Assembly (NCBI GenBank): GCA_044356555.1
Contig: JBIKWB010000010.1
Coordinates: forward strand, 1 to 64,000
Reading direction: 5' to 3'
DNA: 64,000 nt
Source: Tous-C4FEB sp044356555
GTDB lineage: Bacteria > Verrucomicrobiota > Verrucomicrobiia > Opitutales > Opitutaceae
The notes under the pieces were generated by a model. The model was not told the DNA's origin. It searched no databases and was given only the letters and a program-made list of their open reading frames with translations. Made by a program: the position numbers and the translations under genes. Of the stretch, positions 42,846-52,687 are shown one piece after another (the stretch's first letter is position 1; every line of letters begins with the position of its first letter).

Positions 42846-44811
42846 GGGCCGCCCAGTCGGACAAGGTTCCGGCGGTGGCGGCTTGAATCTCGGCAGGGCT
42901 CAGCCGGTAGATATGAATTGAAAAACCGATTCGCGCCTCGGGAGCACGGATTCGGAGGTAATAGCAAAGTCGGGCGAAGCGAAGGATCTCGTAGCGTTTG
43001 ATGATCGCGGCCCAACGGGCGGCGGGGACGACTTGCTCCAATTCGGCCCGGCGGGCGGGGTTCGTGGTGTAGTCGATCAGGTCGTTCTCCGCCGCGCGAG
43101 CGGCCTGGTATTCGTTTTCAAGCGTGATGGTCCATGGTCCGCGGACATCGCTGTAAACGTGGGAGAGCATCGTGGCGCCGATGCAGTAGAGGCCCGGTTC
43201 GAGCCGGACGAGCGGCTGCAAAATTCTAAAAACATTGATGAAGGGAAGCCGTCGAACGTGCGGCATGCCTTCGTAGGTGGGCTCTCCGGTCCCGAAGTAA
43301 GACATGAACACCGGTTCAGCGGGCTGGGCGTTTACGTCGAGCCACGTTTTGACGCCCGGCAGATCCTGCCCCCAGTCGAGGGAACTGTCCACGAGGTGAC
43401 GCGAGCCGTTTTTGGAGCCGCCGATAAGTTCGTTGAAGTAAGCGAGGTAGTGCGGCCGGGCCGCCCACGACACACCGACGTGCCAAAGCGCAAGTCCCGT
43501 GATGAGCAAGGCGGCGAGGGGACGGCGAAAATCGATCCAGCGACCAAGCCAACCGGCGGCGATAAACAACACCGGATAGGTGGGCAGGATATGACGGTGG
43601 CCGATGTTGAGATTGCTCGTGAGCGAAGTGGCCCAATACACCGCGAACAGCGCGGCGAGCGGCGTGAAGGGTCTGAGCCGGCTCCATCCCGGTCGCGCTG
43701 CCGGATCAAACCATTTACGCCCGGCCGCGATGATCCCCACCGCGAGCAGCATGAGCAGCGGCACGGTCGATTTGATCAGAAATGCGATGGGGAAAAAACT
43801 CACCCACCCCGTCGTACTGTAATCGCCGTTCAAGAATGCGCCCCGGGCCTGAGCAAATTGGAGCACGAAGGCGAAGCCGTAGAGAAACGCTTCGGGCAAA
43901 ACCTGCCACTCCTTCAGGGCCCAGATAACTTTGGCGGCGAAACCGAGGTCGGTCAGAACGAACCCCCAGCCGTGGTTGAAGTTGGCCCCCTCTGACAGTG
44001 CCGGCGAAAAGGCGCTGAAACGAAATCCGTAGAAAAGCCAAATCACGAGCCAAGTGACAACCACGTGCAGGCTCGTGGTGCAGGCGAGGCGTTTGAGCGG
44101 TGCGCGCCAACCGGTTCGACCTACCGCGCCCGAGAGCCAAACGAGGGCGATCAGCCCCAGCATGGGCGGGAGCAGCACGGCGGAAAATTTCGAGACGAAG
44201 GCGAGCCCGAGAGTAAAGCTGCTAAGCAGGGCGCCGGTGGTGCCCGGGTTTTCGAGGTGTCGCCACCAGGTTCCGACGGAGGCGACGAAGAAAAACGTCA
44301 TCACCACGTCCGAAGTAGTAAGCGCCCCGTGGGCAAGAAAGGCCGGGCAGAAAGCGAAGAGCGCGAGGGAAAGGAACGCGCCTCGCCAACCGAAGAGCGC
44401 GCGCGACCAGAAAAAAACGAGCAGGCCGGTCGCGGCGCTGACCAGTGCGATCACGCCCCGACCGAGGAAAAGGAACTCATCGGTTGAGAGCCCCGAGGTG
44501 TAGAAGAAATTGTAGCCGTATTGCCAGACTGAGGCGGTGCGCCACGTCTCCCAATCGGTCGGAGGCAACGACCGGCCGGCGATGGTGAGCGGCAGGGCGG
44601 CGAGACGCTGGGGCAGATTTCCGTTCTCGGGCTGGAGGCGATAGTCGTTGCGGGTGTTGTAGGCGAGGCCAGCGGTGACGTGCGCGATCTCATCCGAAGC
44701 GACATTTTTCTGACCGGTCGCGGTAACGGCGAGGACGGCGTGCAGCAAGGCAACGAGCACGGCCAAGCTGAGGAGAAATGGGACGGAGGGCGAGGAGGCG
44801 GGTCGGGCCAC
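42811..44811 (-). CDS. GT39 family (PMT_2/ArnT-like) membrane glycosyltransferase
   Basis: The 666-residue protein has about 12 membrane helices. The first outer loop reads VASDEIAHVTAGLAYNT (Asp40, Glu41), the GT39 catalytic acid pair. The segment SSLDWGQDLPGVKTWLD near 480 is a hallmark of bacterial GT39-like proteins. The C-terminal soluble part (about 530-666) may position the acceptor. It stands alone on this strand, diverging from the methyltransferase gene by 52 bp. Confidence 0.85.
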   Translation of the reverse strand: MARPASSPSVPFLLSLAVLVALLHAVLAVTATGQKNVASDEIAHVTAGLAYNTRNDYRLQPENGNLPQRLAALPLTIAGRSLPPTDWETWRTASVWQYGYNFFYTSGLSTDEFLFLGRGVIALVSAATGLLVFFWSRALFGWRGAFLSLALFAFCPAFLAHGALTTSDVVMTFFFVASVGTWWRHLENPGTTGALLSSFTLGLAFVSKFSAVLLPPMLGLIALVWLSGAVGRTGWRAPLKRLACTTSLHVVVTWLVIWLFYGFRFSAFSPALSEGANFNHGWGFVLTDLGFAAKVIWALKEWQVLPEAFLYGFAFVLQFAQARGAFLNGDYSTTGWVSFFPIAFLIKSTVPLLMLLAVGIIAAGRKWFDPAARPGWSRLRPFTPLAALFAVYWATSLTSNLNIGHRHILPTYPVLFIAAGWLGRWIDFRRPLAALLITGLALWHVGVSWAARPHYLAYFNELIGGSKNGSRHLVDSSLDWGQDLPGVKTWLDVNAQPAEPVFMSYFGTGEPTYEGMPHVRRLPFINVFRILQPLVRLEPGLYCIGATMLSHVYSDVRGPWTITLENEYQAARAAENDLIDYTTNPARRAELEQVVPAARWAAIIKRYEILRFARLCYYLRIRAPEARIGFSIHIYRLSPAEIQAATAGTLSDWAALIEQTATQSPR

Positions 44812-44863
44812 GTTTTGACCTTGGACAACTCGGCCGCTCGAAACAACGTCTTCCGATTAGAGC

Positions 44864-45610
44864 ATGAATGCCGCCGAATACGCGAATTTGGAACGAGTGG
44901 AACGCGAACATTGGTATTACGCCGGCAAGCGCGATCTCGTGCGCGGCTGGATCGCACGGGCGCGACCGATGCGGCCGGACGACACCTTGCTCGACTGCGG
45001 CGCGGGCACGGGGATTTTTGCCAAAGAGATGGAGGCGCAGTGCCGGGTGCTCGTTTTGGACGACCACGAGGAGGCGTTGAGGATTCTGCGCACGCGGTTC
45101 CGGCCCGAGCAGATTCTTTCGCTGGCGGGCGATGCGGTGCCGTTGCCCGACGGCTCGCTGGAGTATGTGACGGCGCTCGATGTTTTGGAGCACGTGCCCG
45201 ACGACGCGGCGGTCGTGCGTGGGTTTCGCCGGTTGCTCAAGCCCGGAGGTCTTGCCGTCGTGACTGTGCCGGCCGGTATGGCGCTGTGGAGCGACTGGGA
45301 CGAGGCCCTGCATCACTTTCGGCGTTACGACCGAGCGCAGTTACGCGCGTTGTTTCCCGACAAGGAATGGGAGCTCATCTATGTGAATTACACGAATGTC
45401 GTGGTCTATCCCGCCGTGTGGCTCGTGCGAAAATGGAGAGCCTGGCGGCCGGCGAAGGCCGGAGCGGAGGTGACGGCCCGGACGGAGGATCGGATGCCGC
45501 CGCGTCCGTTAAACGCGCTGCTCCGGGCGGTTTTTGCGGGACTGGGCCGTTGCCCGGTGCCGTTTCCGTTTGGCGTAAGCTTGGTGCTCGTGGCCGAGCG
45601 TCGGCCCTGA
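44864..45610 (+). CDS. Class I SAM-dependent methyltransferase
   Basis: The 248-residue cytoplasmic protein contains motif I LLDCGAGTGIFAKEM (about 41-55), the acidic end of strand 2 VLVLDDHEEAL, a motif around VTALDVLEHVPDD, and FRRLLKPGGLAVVTVPAG. This is the Methyltransf_11 pattern found in glycan and lipid methylation genes. An N-terminal cap (1-35) contains a Tyr-rich HWYYAGKR. Placed inside the glycosyltransferase island, it may cap a sugar chain, but this is inferred. It converges with the next gene with a 1-bp gap. Confidence 0.83.
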   Translation: MNAAEYANLERVEREHWYYAGKRDLVRGWIARARPMRPDDTLLDCGAGTGIFAKEMEAQCRVLVLDDHEEALRILRTRFRPEQILSLAGDAVPLPDGSLEYVTALDVLEHVPDDAAVVRGFRRLLKPGGLAVVTVPAGMALWSDWDEALHHFRRYDRAQLRALFPDKEWELIYVNYTNVVVYPAVWLVRKWRAWRPAKAGAEVTARTEDRMPPRPLNALLRAVFAGLGRCPVPFPFGVSLVLVAERRP

Positions 45611-45611
45611 A

Positions 45612-47909
45612 TCAGGGGCGAATACGGAGCAGGCTGAGAACTTCGCCCTCGGGACCGCGCAGGACCACGAGGGTGGTGTCGGTGGGAAAGCGACGGGCGC
45701 CGCGGTCGAAGGCCAACGATACTTGGGTGAGGCCGCGCGGGGTGAACGGCCAAGATTGGGCGGCCGCTTTCTCCATCGGGTCGCCGTTCAGGTGTATCCG
45801 GTGGGCTTCGACGCGGGCGGAGTGTCGGTTGAGCACGAGCGGATCGGTTCCGGCGGGTGCGTTCATCGGCACGATCTCGATTTGAGCGACGGCACGGCCC
45901 GGCGGCAAAAACACATTGAACTTGAGCAACGTGTTTTCGCGGCTTGTGGCTGGCTCCGTGCTTTGGGCGGAGCGATCGTAGACCTCGGCGAGCAGCAGCG
46001 GGGCAACTTGCCGGCCGGCTTTCACACAGAACTCGAAGTTGTCGATGGTGAAGGCGGGTTTGAAGTGGGTGGCAAGATAGTCATGCAAAGGGCCTGCCGG
46101 TTTCAGTCCGCGCTTGGTGAGAAACTCGATATGCTCGCGGTGGATGATCACGCAGGCGCGGGGATTGGCCTCGAGGCTACGGATGATGTCGTGCTGTTGG
46201 TCAGCGTGCAAAAGGGAGAACCAGTGGGTAACATTTTTGAGCGTCGGCGTGGGCAGGCCGCTCCAAAGGTTAAAACTGAACATGCCGGGTTCGGAGAAGA
46301 GCAGGTCGCCGTGCGCGACAGCATTGACGGTGAGGATCTGAAATAGGGCCGAAGCATTTTCGGGCAGACGAATGCTTTCAGCTCCCGGGAGGTCGAGGTT
46401 CCGTCCGACTTCGAAACGCCGTCCGACCTGCACCAGTTTCCAAGCGGTGCCGACCGCGAAAGCCAGCACGACCGCGAGGAATGCAAAACGGAAGACTCGG
46501 GCCAATGAATCCCGTACGGGCCAATGCGCCGCGAGCGACGTGACCGCCGGCCACGCACCGAGGGCGGCGAGGGGCAGCGCGAGAAAAGTGCCCCACGCGA
46601 TCTGACTGCCGGGGACGGGAAAGGCGTGCAAATACTGGCCCAGAAAAAGAAGCCCGACCCAGCGGCGGGCCGCGAGCGCGCCGGGGTTTTCGCCGCTTAA
46701 TGGCCAGAGGAACAGCCACAGGCAGGGCGCGGCGAAAGCGAAGGTGAGATTGTCCGGACTGATCGTGGGGAAGCGCATGATCGTGGCCGCGAGGGCCAGC
46801 GATGCAGCGAGACGGAGCACCGCGATGGCTGGGTCGAGCCCGGTCCAAGCCCGGCGACGGAGCCACCACGCCAAAACGAAGATCGACAGTGAGACCAACG
46901 CGGCGATGCGGGCCCCCGCCGGCCAGGGAAAATTGAGACTAAAATTTGCCGGATGACGGAGTGGGCCGAGGAGGAGGCCCTCCAGCACATCGTGCGGGGT
47001 CGAGCCTCGGGCGAGAATCACGCCGAGCACCGCGATGATGACCCCGAGGGCGGCCCATGCGCCGGTGTGCAGAGCACGCCAGCCGAGCCGCGGTCCGGTG
47101 CCGATCGCAGCAGCACCGAGGGCAGCGGTGGCGGAACAGGCAAAGAGCAAGGCGTAGGTCTGCACCCATGGCGTGCCCAGCAGGGGGCGCATCAGGACAA
47201 ACGGGAAAATCGCCGCGCCTGCCATAAGCAGCAGGGGCGCCCGTCGGCGGAGTGAGCTGCTCTCATGATGCAATGCGAACCACGAAAGCGCGGACGCGGC
47301 GGCGAAGACCCCGAGGTTGATTTTGGTCAGGAAGAGCATGGCCGTGCCCGCGCCGATGAGAATGGCCCACGCCGCCGGTCGCTCCGCGTCGATCCAGCGG
47401 TAGCCCAGCCACGCGAGTAATGCGACGATCGCGGCGCTGAGACCGCCGGGATGAGTCGGTTCACTCACCATAATCCAAAGGTAGACAAACACGCCGGCGA
47501 GAACCGCGAGGCGCGCGGTAAAGTTCGTCGTCGCGCGTCCTACCAGTGCGGCGCAGGCCAAGGCAGTGCCGCTCCAGAAGGCGAGGGTGACGAGGCGGCC
47601 CGCGGTGTGGGTGAGTTCGACGCCGAGCCCCTGCAGCAGGGCATAGAAAACGTAGGGGAAGGGACCGTATTGTGAATAGACTTCGCGATAAAGTCCGCCG
47701 TGGGTCGCAAAATTACGGAGCGACGTGAGGACGTAGCCCTCGTCGTCGTAAAACATGAACGTGCTGAACATCATCAGCGCGGCGGCGAGCGTCAGCACGA
47801 CCGCCGAGGAAGAGAAAACCACGGTTCCGATGCGTCGAAGCACCGCCTCGGCCGAACGGGGATCGATTCCCTCCTTCCGCTTGGGGCCGGAGCCGTTGAC
47901 CTCAATCAC
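45612..47909 (-). CDS. Large polytopic membrane protein, GT-C-like
   Basis: The 765-residue protein is the largest of the island. A cytoplasmic N-terminus (1-30) and about 12 membrane helices precede a soluble C-terminal domain of about 230 residues. The first outer loop has MFYDDEGYVLTSLRNF and then VYSQYGPFPYVFYALL, which fits the GT-C acid and the YG-P element seen in related proteins. It starts inside the end of the GT2 gene (8-bp overlap), so it should be co-translated with it and may use its product. Confidence 0.72.
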   Translation of the reverse strand: MIEVNGSGPKRKEGIDPRSAEAVLRRIGTVVFSSSAVVLTLAAALMMFSTFMFYDDEGYVLTSLRNFATHGGLYREVYSQYGPFPYVFYALLQGLGVELTHTAGRLVTLAFWSGTALACAALVGRATTNFTARLAVLAGVFVYLWIMVSEPTHPGGLSAAIVALLAWLGYRWIDAERPAAWAILIGAGTAMLFLTKINLGVFAAASALSWFALHHESSSLRRRAPLLLMAGAAIFPFVLMRPLLGTPWVQTYALLFACSATAALGAAAIGTGPRLGWRALHTGAWAALGVIIAVLGVILARGSTPHDVLEGLLLGPLRHPANFSLNFPWPAGARIAALVSLSIFVLAWWLRRRAWTGLDPAIAVLRLAASLALAATIMRFPTISPDNLTFAFAAPCLWLFLWPLSGENPGALAARRWVGLLFLGQYLHAFPVPGSQIAWGTFLALPLAALGAWPAVTSLAAHWPVRDSLARVFRFAFLAVVLAFAVGTAWKLVQVGRRFEVGRNLDLPGAESIRLPENASALFQILTVNAVAHGDLLFSEPGMFSFNLWSGLPTPTLKNVTHWFSLLHADQQHDIIRSLEANPRACVIIHREHIEFLTKRGLKPAGPLHDYLATHFKPAFTIDNFEFCVKAGRQVAPLLLAEVYDRSAQSTEPATSRENTLLKFNVFLPPGRAVAQIEIVPMNAPAGTDPLVLNRHSARVEAHRIHLNGDPMEKAAAQSWPFTPRGLTQVSLAFDRGARRFPTDTTLVVLRGPEGEVLSLLRIRP

Positions 47910-48876
47910 GGTGGGAACTGGTTGGAACGACCGCCCGTGGCAGGCTCGCCGGTTTCAGGATATAGGGCGGCCGGCGTTTCACCTCGTCGTAGACGCGACC
48001 GAGGTATTCGCCGAGCACGCCGATGCCGATCAGTTGCACGCCGCCAAGAAAGAGCACGATGGTAATGAGAGTCGTAAAGCCTTGCTGGGAGTTTTCAAAA
48101 CCGAGCAGGCGCCAGAGGATAAAGAAGATACCGGCCGCGAAGCCCATGAACGCCACGAAGACGCCGCTGTAGGTGAGCAGGCGCAGCGGCAGATGGGAAA
48201 AGCTAAACAGACCGTCGAGCGCGTAGCGGACGAGGCGGACGAACGTCTGCTGGGGCTGACCGGCGGCGCGCTCGGCCCGGTCATAGCCGACATCGGCGGT
48301 GGTAAATCCGATCCACGCCCGTAGCCCGGGGAAAAAACGGTGCCGCTCCGGCAAAGCCGTGAAGGCAGCGAGGGCGTGGCGACCGAGCAGGCCGAAGGTG
48401 CCGGTGTTGGGCTCGATGGGATAATCGGTGAGCGAGCCGAAGACGCGGTGGAAGAGATCGAAGCCCGCGCGGCGGAGGCCTGCTTCAGCCCGCGAATGCC
48501 GGACGGCGCGCACGACTTCGGCCCCACCCAACCAAGCGGCGACGAGTTGGGGAATCAGTTCGGGCGGGTCCTGTAAATCGGCGTCAAGCGTGACGGCGGC
48601 GTCGGCGCCGGTGTTGGCAGCATGGGCAAGGCCGGCGGCGAGAGCGGCTTGAAAACCGAAATTACGGGAGAGTTCGATGAGTTCCCAACGTGGATCGGCG
48701 GCGGCGTGGGCGCGGATGAGGGCGGCGGATCGGTCACGGCTGCCGTCGTCGACCAGAATGGCCCGCCACGAGCACGTTGCCGGTTGGAGGGCGAAGACCG
48801 CGTTCAACCGCTCGAACAACGCGGGGAGCACGGCCTCTTCGTTGAAGACGGGGATGACGATGGCGACGGTCGGCAT
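47902..48876 (-). CDS. GT2 polyprenyl-phosphate glycosyltransferase with two membrane helices (GtrB-like)
   Basis: The 324-residue protein starts MPTVAIVIPVFNEE, and has VDDGSRDRS and the DxD motif in TLDADLQDPPELIP. The C-terminus has two membrane helices (about 230-295), followed by GEYLGRVYDEVKRRP. This is the GtrB/DpmS layout, which loads a sugar from UDP-Glc or GDP-Man onto polyprenyl phosphate. The start at 48876 is well supported; the longer frame upstream is Arg-rich shadow. It lies 2 bp after one GT-C gene and overlaps another by 8 bp, which suits a role as donor supplier. Confidence 0.9.
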   Translation of the reverse strand: MPTVAIVIPVFNEEAVLPALFERLNAVFALQPATCSWRAILVDDGSRDRSAALIRAHAAADPRWELIELSRNFGFQAALAAGLAHAANTGADAAVTLDADLQDPPELIPQLVAAWLGGAEVVRAVRHSRAEAGLRRAGFDLFHRVFGSLTDYPIEPNTGTFGLLGRHALAAFTALPERHRFFPGLRAWIGFTTADVGYDRAERAAGQPQQTFVRLVRYALDGLFSFSHLPLRLLTYSGVFVAFMGFAAGIFFILWRLLGFENSQQGFTTLITIVLFLGGVQLIGIGVLGEYLGRVYDEVKRRPPYILKPASLPRAVVPTSSHRD

Positions 48877-48878
48877 AG

Positions 48879-50570
48879 TCACGGAACGGTGGCGCGGGCG
48901 CGGGCGAGCATGAGCGCGAGGATGGCGGCGAGCAGGGCGAGGGCAAGCGCGGGAGGCGCCGGCGAAAGATCGGCGACAAAGGCGAGGCGGTGCTGGATTT
49001 TTGCCGCGAGATTCATGAGCGCGACCCCGTTGTAGCCGGTGTAGGTCGCGGCCGGATCGGTGCCGGCGGGGGCGAACCAGCGGTCCAGCGCGAAACTTTG
49101 GACGGCGAAATGGAGGGCGATGCCGGCGAGAAAATCGAAGGCAGCCCCGGCGATCAGGGCGATCCGCCACGGGCGGGACATTCCGTGCCAACGCGCGGCC
49201 AGAAACGCGAGACCGAGCAGCACGAAGCTTTGCAGGCAGATGTGAGTGAGCCCCCAAGTGTCGCGCTCGCCCTGCACGGCGACGCTGAGCAGCACGAGCG
49301 AGACCAGAGCGAGCGTCCAACCGCGACGAGTCGCCGATTCGGCCGTGCGGTAAGCGCGACCGGCTTCGCGGATGAGGGCGAAGCCGGCAACCGAGCCGAA
49401 AGCGAAGACGAGATTCAGTTGGTAAATTTGGAAAAACCAGTCGCGAACGGAGCCCCAGAAATTTCGCTGCGCGATGAGAGCGGTGTCGAGCGGGCGGAGA
49501 AAATGCGGCACCAGCGTGTCGCGAAGGTTCAGTAAAATCTTCAGCGGTTGGTTACCGGTTCGAGCATCGGGGGACTGAATGCTGGAGCTTGAGAGAAACG
49601 TGCCCGCAGGGCCGTACTGCACCACAGACCACGCGAACCACGTGGTAAGAATAAGTGCGCCGATCGCGGCGGCGGCGAACGTCGCGCGCCACCATGCCGG
49701 GTCGCGCCGACGGGGCCAAACGAGTGCGAGCCAAGCGAGGGCGAGCACGACCGCGGCCGGGCCGGCGGAGTAGTGGGCGAGCAGGCCGGTCGCAAGGCAT
49801 GCGGCCAACAAAACGGGCGCGGTTCTCGGCGGCGCCGGGTCGTGCGCCCGGAGAAAAAAATAGAGCGCGGCAAGGACGCAGGCCGCCGTGGGAAGCTTGG
49901 TCCATGGGAATGTGGCGTTCTGAAGAAAGAGCGGGCTGACCGCGACGAGGACCGCGAGGAGGGCGATTGCGCGCCTGCCGCCGAAGCGATGGGCGAGTAG
50001 GGCGGAAGGCAAAAATGCGAGACTCGCAAGGACGGTGGAAATGACTTGGTAGTGCGCAAAATCAAAGCGAGTCAGCGAGAGAAACACTCCCGTGACGACG
50101 TTGATCAGGGGTGGTCGCGCCGGCACGGCGTAGGAGCCGAGGAAGCGCTGGTCTAGAGGGCCGCGTTCGAGCCAGAAGCGCGCGCGCTCCCAGTGCTCAA
50201 CCCAGTCGGCGGCCCAGCCGCCGCCAGAATAACTGGCGACGAAGCTGAGCCAGCATAGGCACCAGGCGGTCACGAGGAATTGGCTGAAGAGCAGGGCGCG
50301 GACGGTCGCATCCCGGAGCGTGGCGACGAGGGTGCGGCGGCCGAGGTAGAGCCCGGCGGCGGCGAGCGACGGCGCGACCCAGAGGGTAACGACTGGCAGC
50401 ACGGCGACGTAGGTCAGCCAGCCGAGGGCAAAAATGCCGAGCAGAGAGAGGATCATGCTCGCGACGAGTTTCTCGGCGGGGTCGAGCCCGAGGCGATGGG
50501 CGATGGGCCAGGCGAGACCGAATGTGACCAGGCCGACAAAGAGTAGATGGACAGCGAATTCGAGCAGCAT
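48879..50570 (-). CDS. Polytopic membrane protein, GT-C-like
   Basis: The 563-residue protein has about 12 membrane helices from residue 3 on. In the first outer loop GGGWAADWVEHWERARFWLE and ARPPLINVVTGVFLSL resemble other uncharacterised GT-C-like proteins, but the usual Asp-Glu pair is not obvious. The start at 50570 gives a hydrophobic N-terminus; the frame upstream adds 37 residues. It is first of the three-gene group with the GtrB-like and 765-residue proteins. It might alternatively be a flippase-like or polymerase-like protein. Confidence 0.65.
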   Translation of the reverse strand: MLLEFAVHLLFVGLVTFGLAWPIAHRLGLDPAEKLVASMILSLLGIFALGWLTYVAVLPVVTLWVAPSLAAAGLYLGRRTLVATLRDATVRALLFSQFLVTAWCLCWLSFVASYSGGGWAADWVEHWERARFWLERGPLDQRFLGSYAVPARPPLINVVTGVFLSLTRFDFAHYQVISTVLASLAFLPSALLAHRFGGRRAIALLAVLVAVSPLFLQNATFPWTKLPTAACVLAALYFFLRAHDPAPPRTAPVLLAACLATGLLAHYSAGPAAVVLALAWLALVWPRRRDPAWWRATFAAAAIGALILTTWFAWSVVQYGPAGTFLSSSSIQSPDARTGNQPLKILLNLRDTLVPHFLRPLDTALIAQRNFWGSVRDWFFQIYQLNLVFAFGSVAGFALIREAGRAYRTAESATRRGWTLALVSLVLLSVAVQGERDTWGLTHICLQSFVLLGLAFLAARWHGMSRPWRIALIAGAAFDFLAGIALHFAVQSFALDRWFAPAGTDPAATYTGYNGVALMNLAAKIQHRLAFVADLSPAPPALALALLAAILALMLARARATVP

Positions 50571-50856
50571 GGACGCGAGATCGTATGATCGAACGGGAAT
50601 GCGGGTGCAAGCGGCCGCGAGGAATTGCGACGGGATGGTTATTCTCCGGATGGCTCGAAGAAGTTTGGTTCTCGCGTGCACCAGACCGGTGCTGGCAGTT
50701 TTTGTGGGTGAAGATCACATCGATCCGAAACGACTTGAGGGATTCTTCGGCGCCTCGGCGCGGAGAAAGGGTGGGTTCGCGGAGCGCTTTTCCTTTGGCT
50801 AAAATCCGTCTGGCAAGCTGCGTCGTTTTAGCGGGCAGGCGGTGATCTGATTTCGC

Positions 50857-52656
50857 ATGGTTCGCGGAGCGGTTTCATTCGGACGGATTTTCTTGGCGAT
50901 GGCCTACATTTTGCCGGTCGCGGCGCCGTTGCTGTTGCTGCTTGATCCGCAGGTGGTGTTTCCAGGCGACTGGAGAAATCACCTCTGGATGATCGGCCAC
51001 TATGGGGAACACTTTCGGCAACACGGCGACATGCCGACGGCCCTGAATTTCTCGGCGGGAGTCGGCATCGCCCAGCCGGTTTTCTACGGTTACCTGCTCT
51101 ATCCGTTGCTGGGTTTGTTGTCGTCGGCGGTGGGCGCTAACGTGGCCTTGAGGTTGGGGGTGGCCTTGCTGCTAGCCGTGCAATTCGTTGCCTTGATTTC
51201 GGCGGGCAACCGGATTTTCGGACTCCGGCGCATCGCGTATTTCGTCGGTGTGAGCATGGCGGTGGCGACCTATTCGCTGACGAATCTTTTCAATCGCGGC
51301 GCGATTCCGGAATTTTTCGGGGTGGGATTTTTCGTGACGGCGGTGGCGTGGGCGGTGACGGCCGCCATGGCGGTCGAGACGAATCGGAAAATTTTCTTCG
51401 GGTGGTTGGCGGTCGTCTTTTTGGTGCTGGCGCTCGGGGCGCATCCGCCCACGACGGTGTTGGCGAGCGCGACGGTGGCGGCGCTTGGGCTGGGTGCGGC
51501 GTGGGGTTGGTGGCGGGAGCGGGTGACGATCAAGCGGACGACTTGGGTGATGTCGGCCGTGGCGGCGGCGTGGGGAGCGTTGGTGTTGGCACCGTGGATT
51601 TTTGCGGCCGGGAAGTTCGGGCCGCAGCTTTCCGTCGCGAGTTCGAGCCGCTCGTGGCTTTTTTTGCCTGATCGAAGCGATTCGTGGTGGGGCCGGTTCT
51701 CGCCGGTTCCCTACGACCGCTTGGGTTTCGAGTTGGGCATCTACGACTTGGGCGCGCCGTATTTGGAGGCCCAGGTCAACATGGCGTTGTTGGCCTTTTT
51801 GATTTGGAATCTTTGGTTGCTGCGGGGGCGGCCAAAGCTGCGTGGCGGGGCCGTGATCGGTGGGGTGTTGGTGGCGGCGGTGGCCTGGTTTCTCGGGCTG
51901 GCGGCGGTCTCGGTTTCGCCGGCCTTGGCGGAGGTCTTTCGGGCCGTGGCTCCGTCGATTCAATATGTCTATCGGTTGGTGAGCTACTGCAACGTGGCGC
52001 TCTTGGTGGCGGTTTTTGCCAGCGGTGCGATCATTGTCCGAACGGGCGGCTATCGCGGGCAACGTCGCCGGACCGATTTGGTTTTAACGGCTTGTCTGAC
52101 GGTGACGGCGGTGGGGGCGTTGATCAAATTACAGCATGGGACGGTGTCGGGGTTGCAGGTCGACGAACCGCGGTTCGAACTCAGCGGAGATCGGGCCCGG
52201 CTGATCACGGTCGGCCCGAAGGAACAGGCATCGGCCTACGCTTACGTCATCTTTGATCGGTGGAGGGAGTTGGCGGAGGCCGAAAAGGAGAACCTCGTGC
52301 GCGTGGCGTTTCCGGTCGGAACGGCGGGAGCCGATTTCGGAGTGGCGGGGGCGGTGCGGATCGAAGCGGCGAAGCCGGGTTGGGTGGTGACCAATGCGTT
52401 GGTTTTTCCGTGGCAGGAGTTGACGATCAACGGCCGGTTGCCGGCGGCGGGCGACGTGGCTCGCGTGGGGCAATTCATCGCGGTGCGCGTGGCGGATAGC
52501 GCGCGGGAACTTCAGGTTGTTTGGCGGCCGGAACGGGGCTGGTGGATTCTCCACCGCGGCTCCCAGATCGGGCTGGCGTTGGGATTTTTTTGTACGACGG
52601 TTTGGGCGGTGTGGTTGGGATTGATCCGCGGTCGGACGCGGCATGTCGGCGCCTGA
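50857..52656 (+). CDS. PTPS-related (YfhO-like) polytopic membrane protein
   Basis: The 599-residue protein has about 12 membrane helices. The N-terminal pattern PGDWRNHLWMIGHYGEHFRQ, PTALNFSAGVGIAQPVFYGY and SLTNLFNRGAIPEFFGVGFF matches proteins annotated as 6-pyruvoyl-tetrahydropterin-synthase-related membrane proteins, which are distant GT-C relatives. The Asp in PGDW could be the catalytic acid. A C-terminal soluble part (about 430-570) is followed by a last membrane helix. It stands alone on the plus strand within the island, diverging from 48879-50570 across 286 bp. Confidence 0.7.
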   Translation: MVRGAVSFGRIFLAMAYILPVAAPLLLLLDPQVVFPGDWRNHLWMIGHYGEHFRQHGDMPTALNFSAGVGIAQPVFYGYLLYPLLGLLSSAVGANVALRLGVALLLAVQFVALISAGNRIFGLRRIAYFVGVSMAVATYSLTNLFNRGAIPEFFGVGFFVTAVAWAVTAAMAVETNRKIFFGWLAVVFLVLALGAHPPTTVLASATVAALGLGAAWGWWRERVTIKRTTWVMSAVAAAWGALVLAPWIFAAGKFGPQLSVASSSRSWLFLPDRSDSWWGRFSPVPYDRLGFELGIYDLGAPYLEAQVNMALLAFLIWNLWLLRGRPKLRGGAVIGGVLVAAVAWFLGLAAVSVSPALAEVFRAVAPSIQYVYRLVSYCNVALLVAVFASGAIIVRTGGYRGQRRRTDLVLTACLTVTAVGALIKLQHGTVSGLQVDEPRFELSGDRARLITVGPKEQASAYAYVIFDRWRELAEAEKENLVRVAFPVGTAGADFGVAGAVRIEAAKPGWVVTNALVFPWQELTINGRLPAAGDVARVGQFIAVRVADSARELQVVWRPERGWWILHRGSQIGLALGFFCTTVWAVWLGLIRGRTRHVGA

Positions 52657-52687
52657 CCGCGCGCGATATCGTAAGCGGAGCCCGCGC

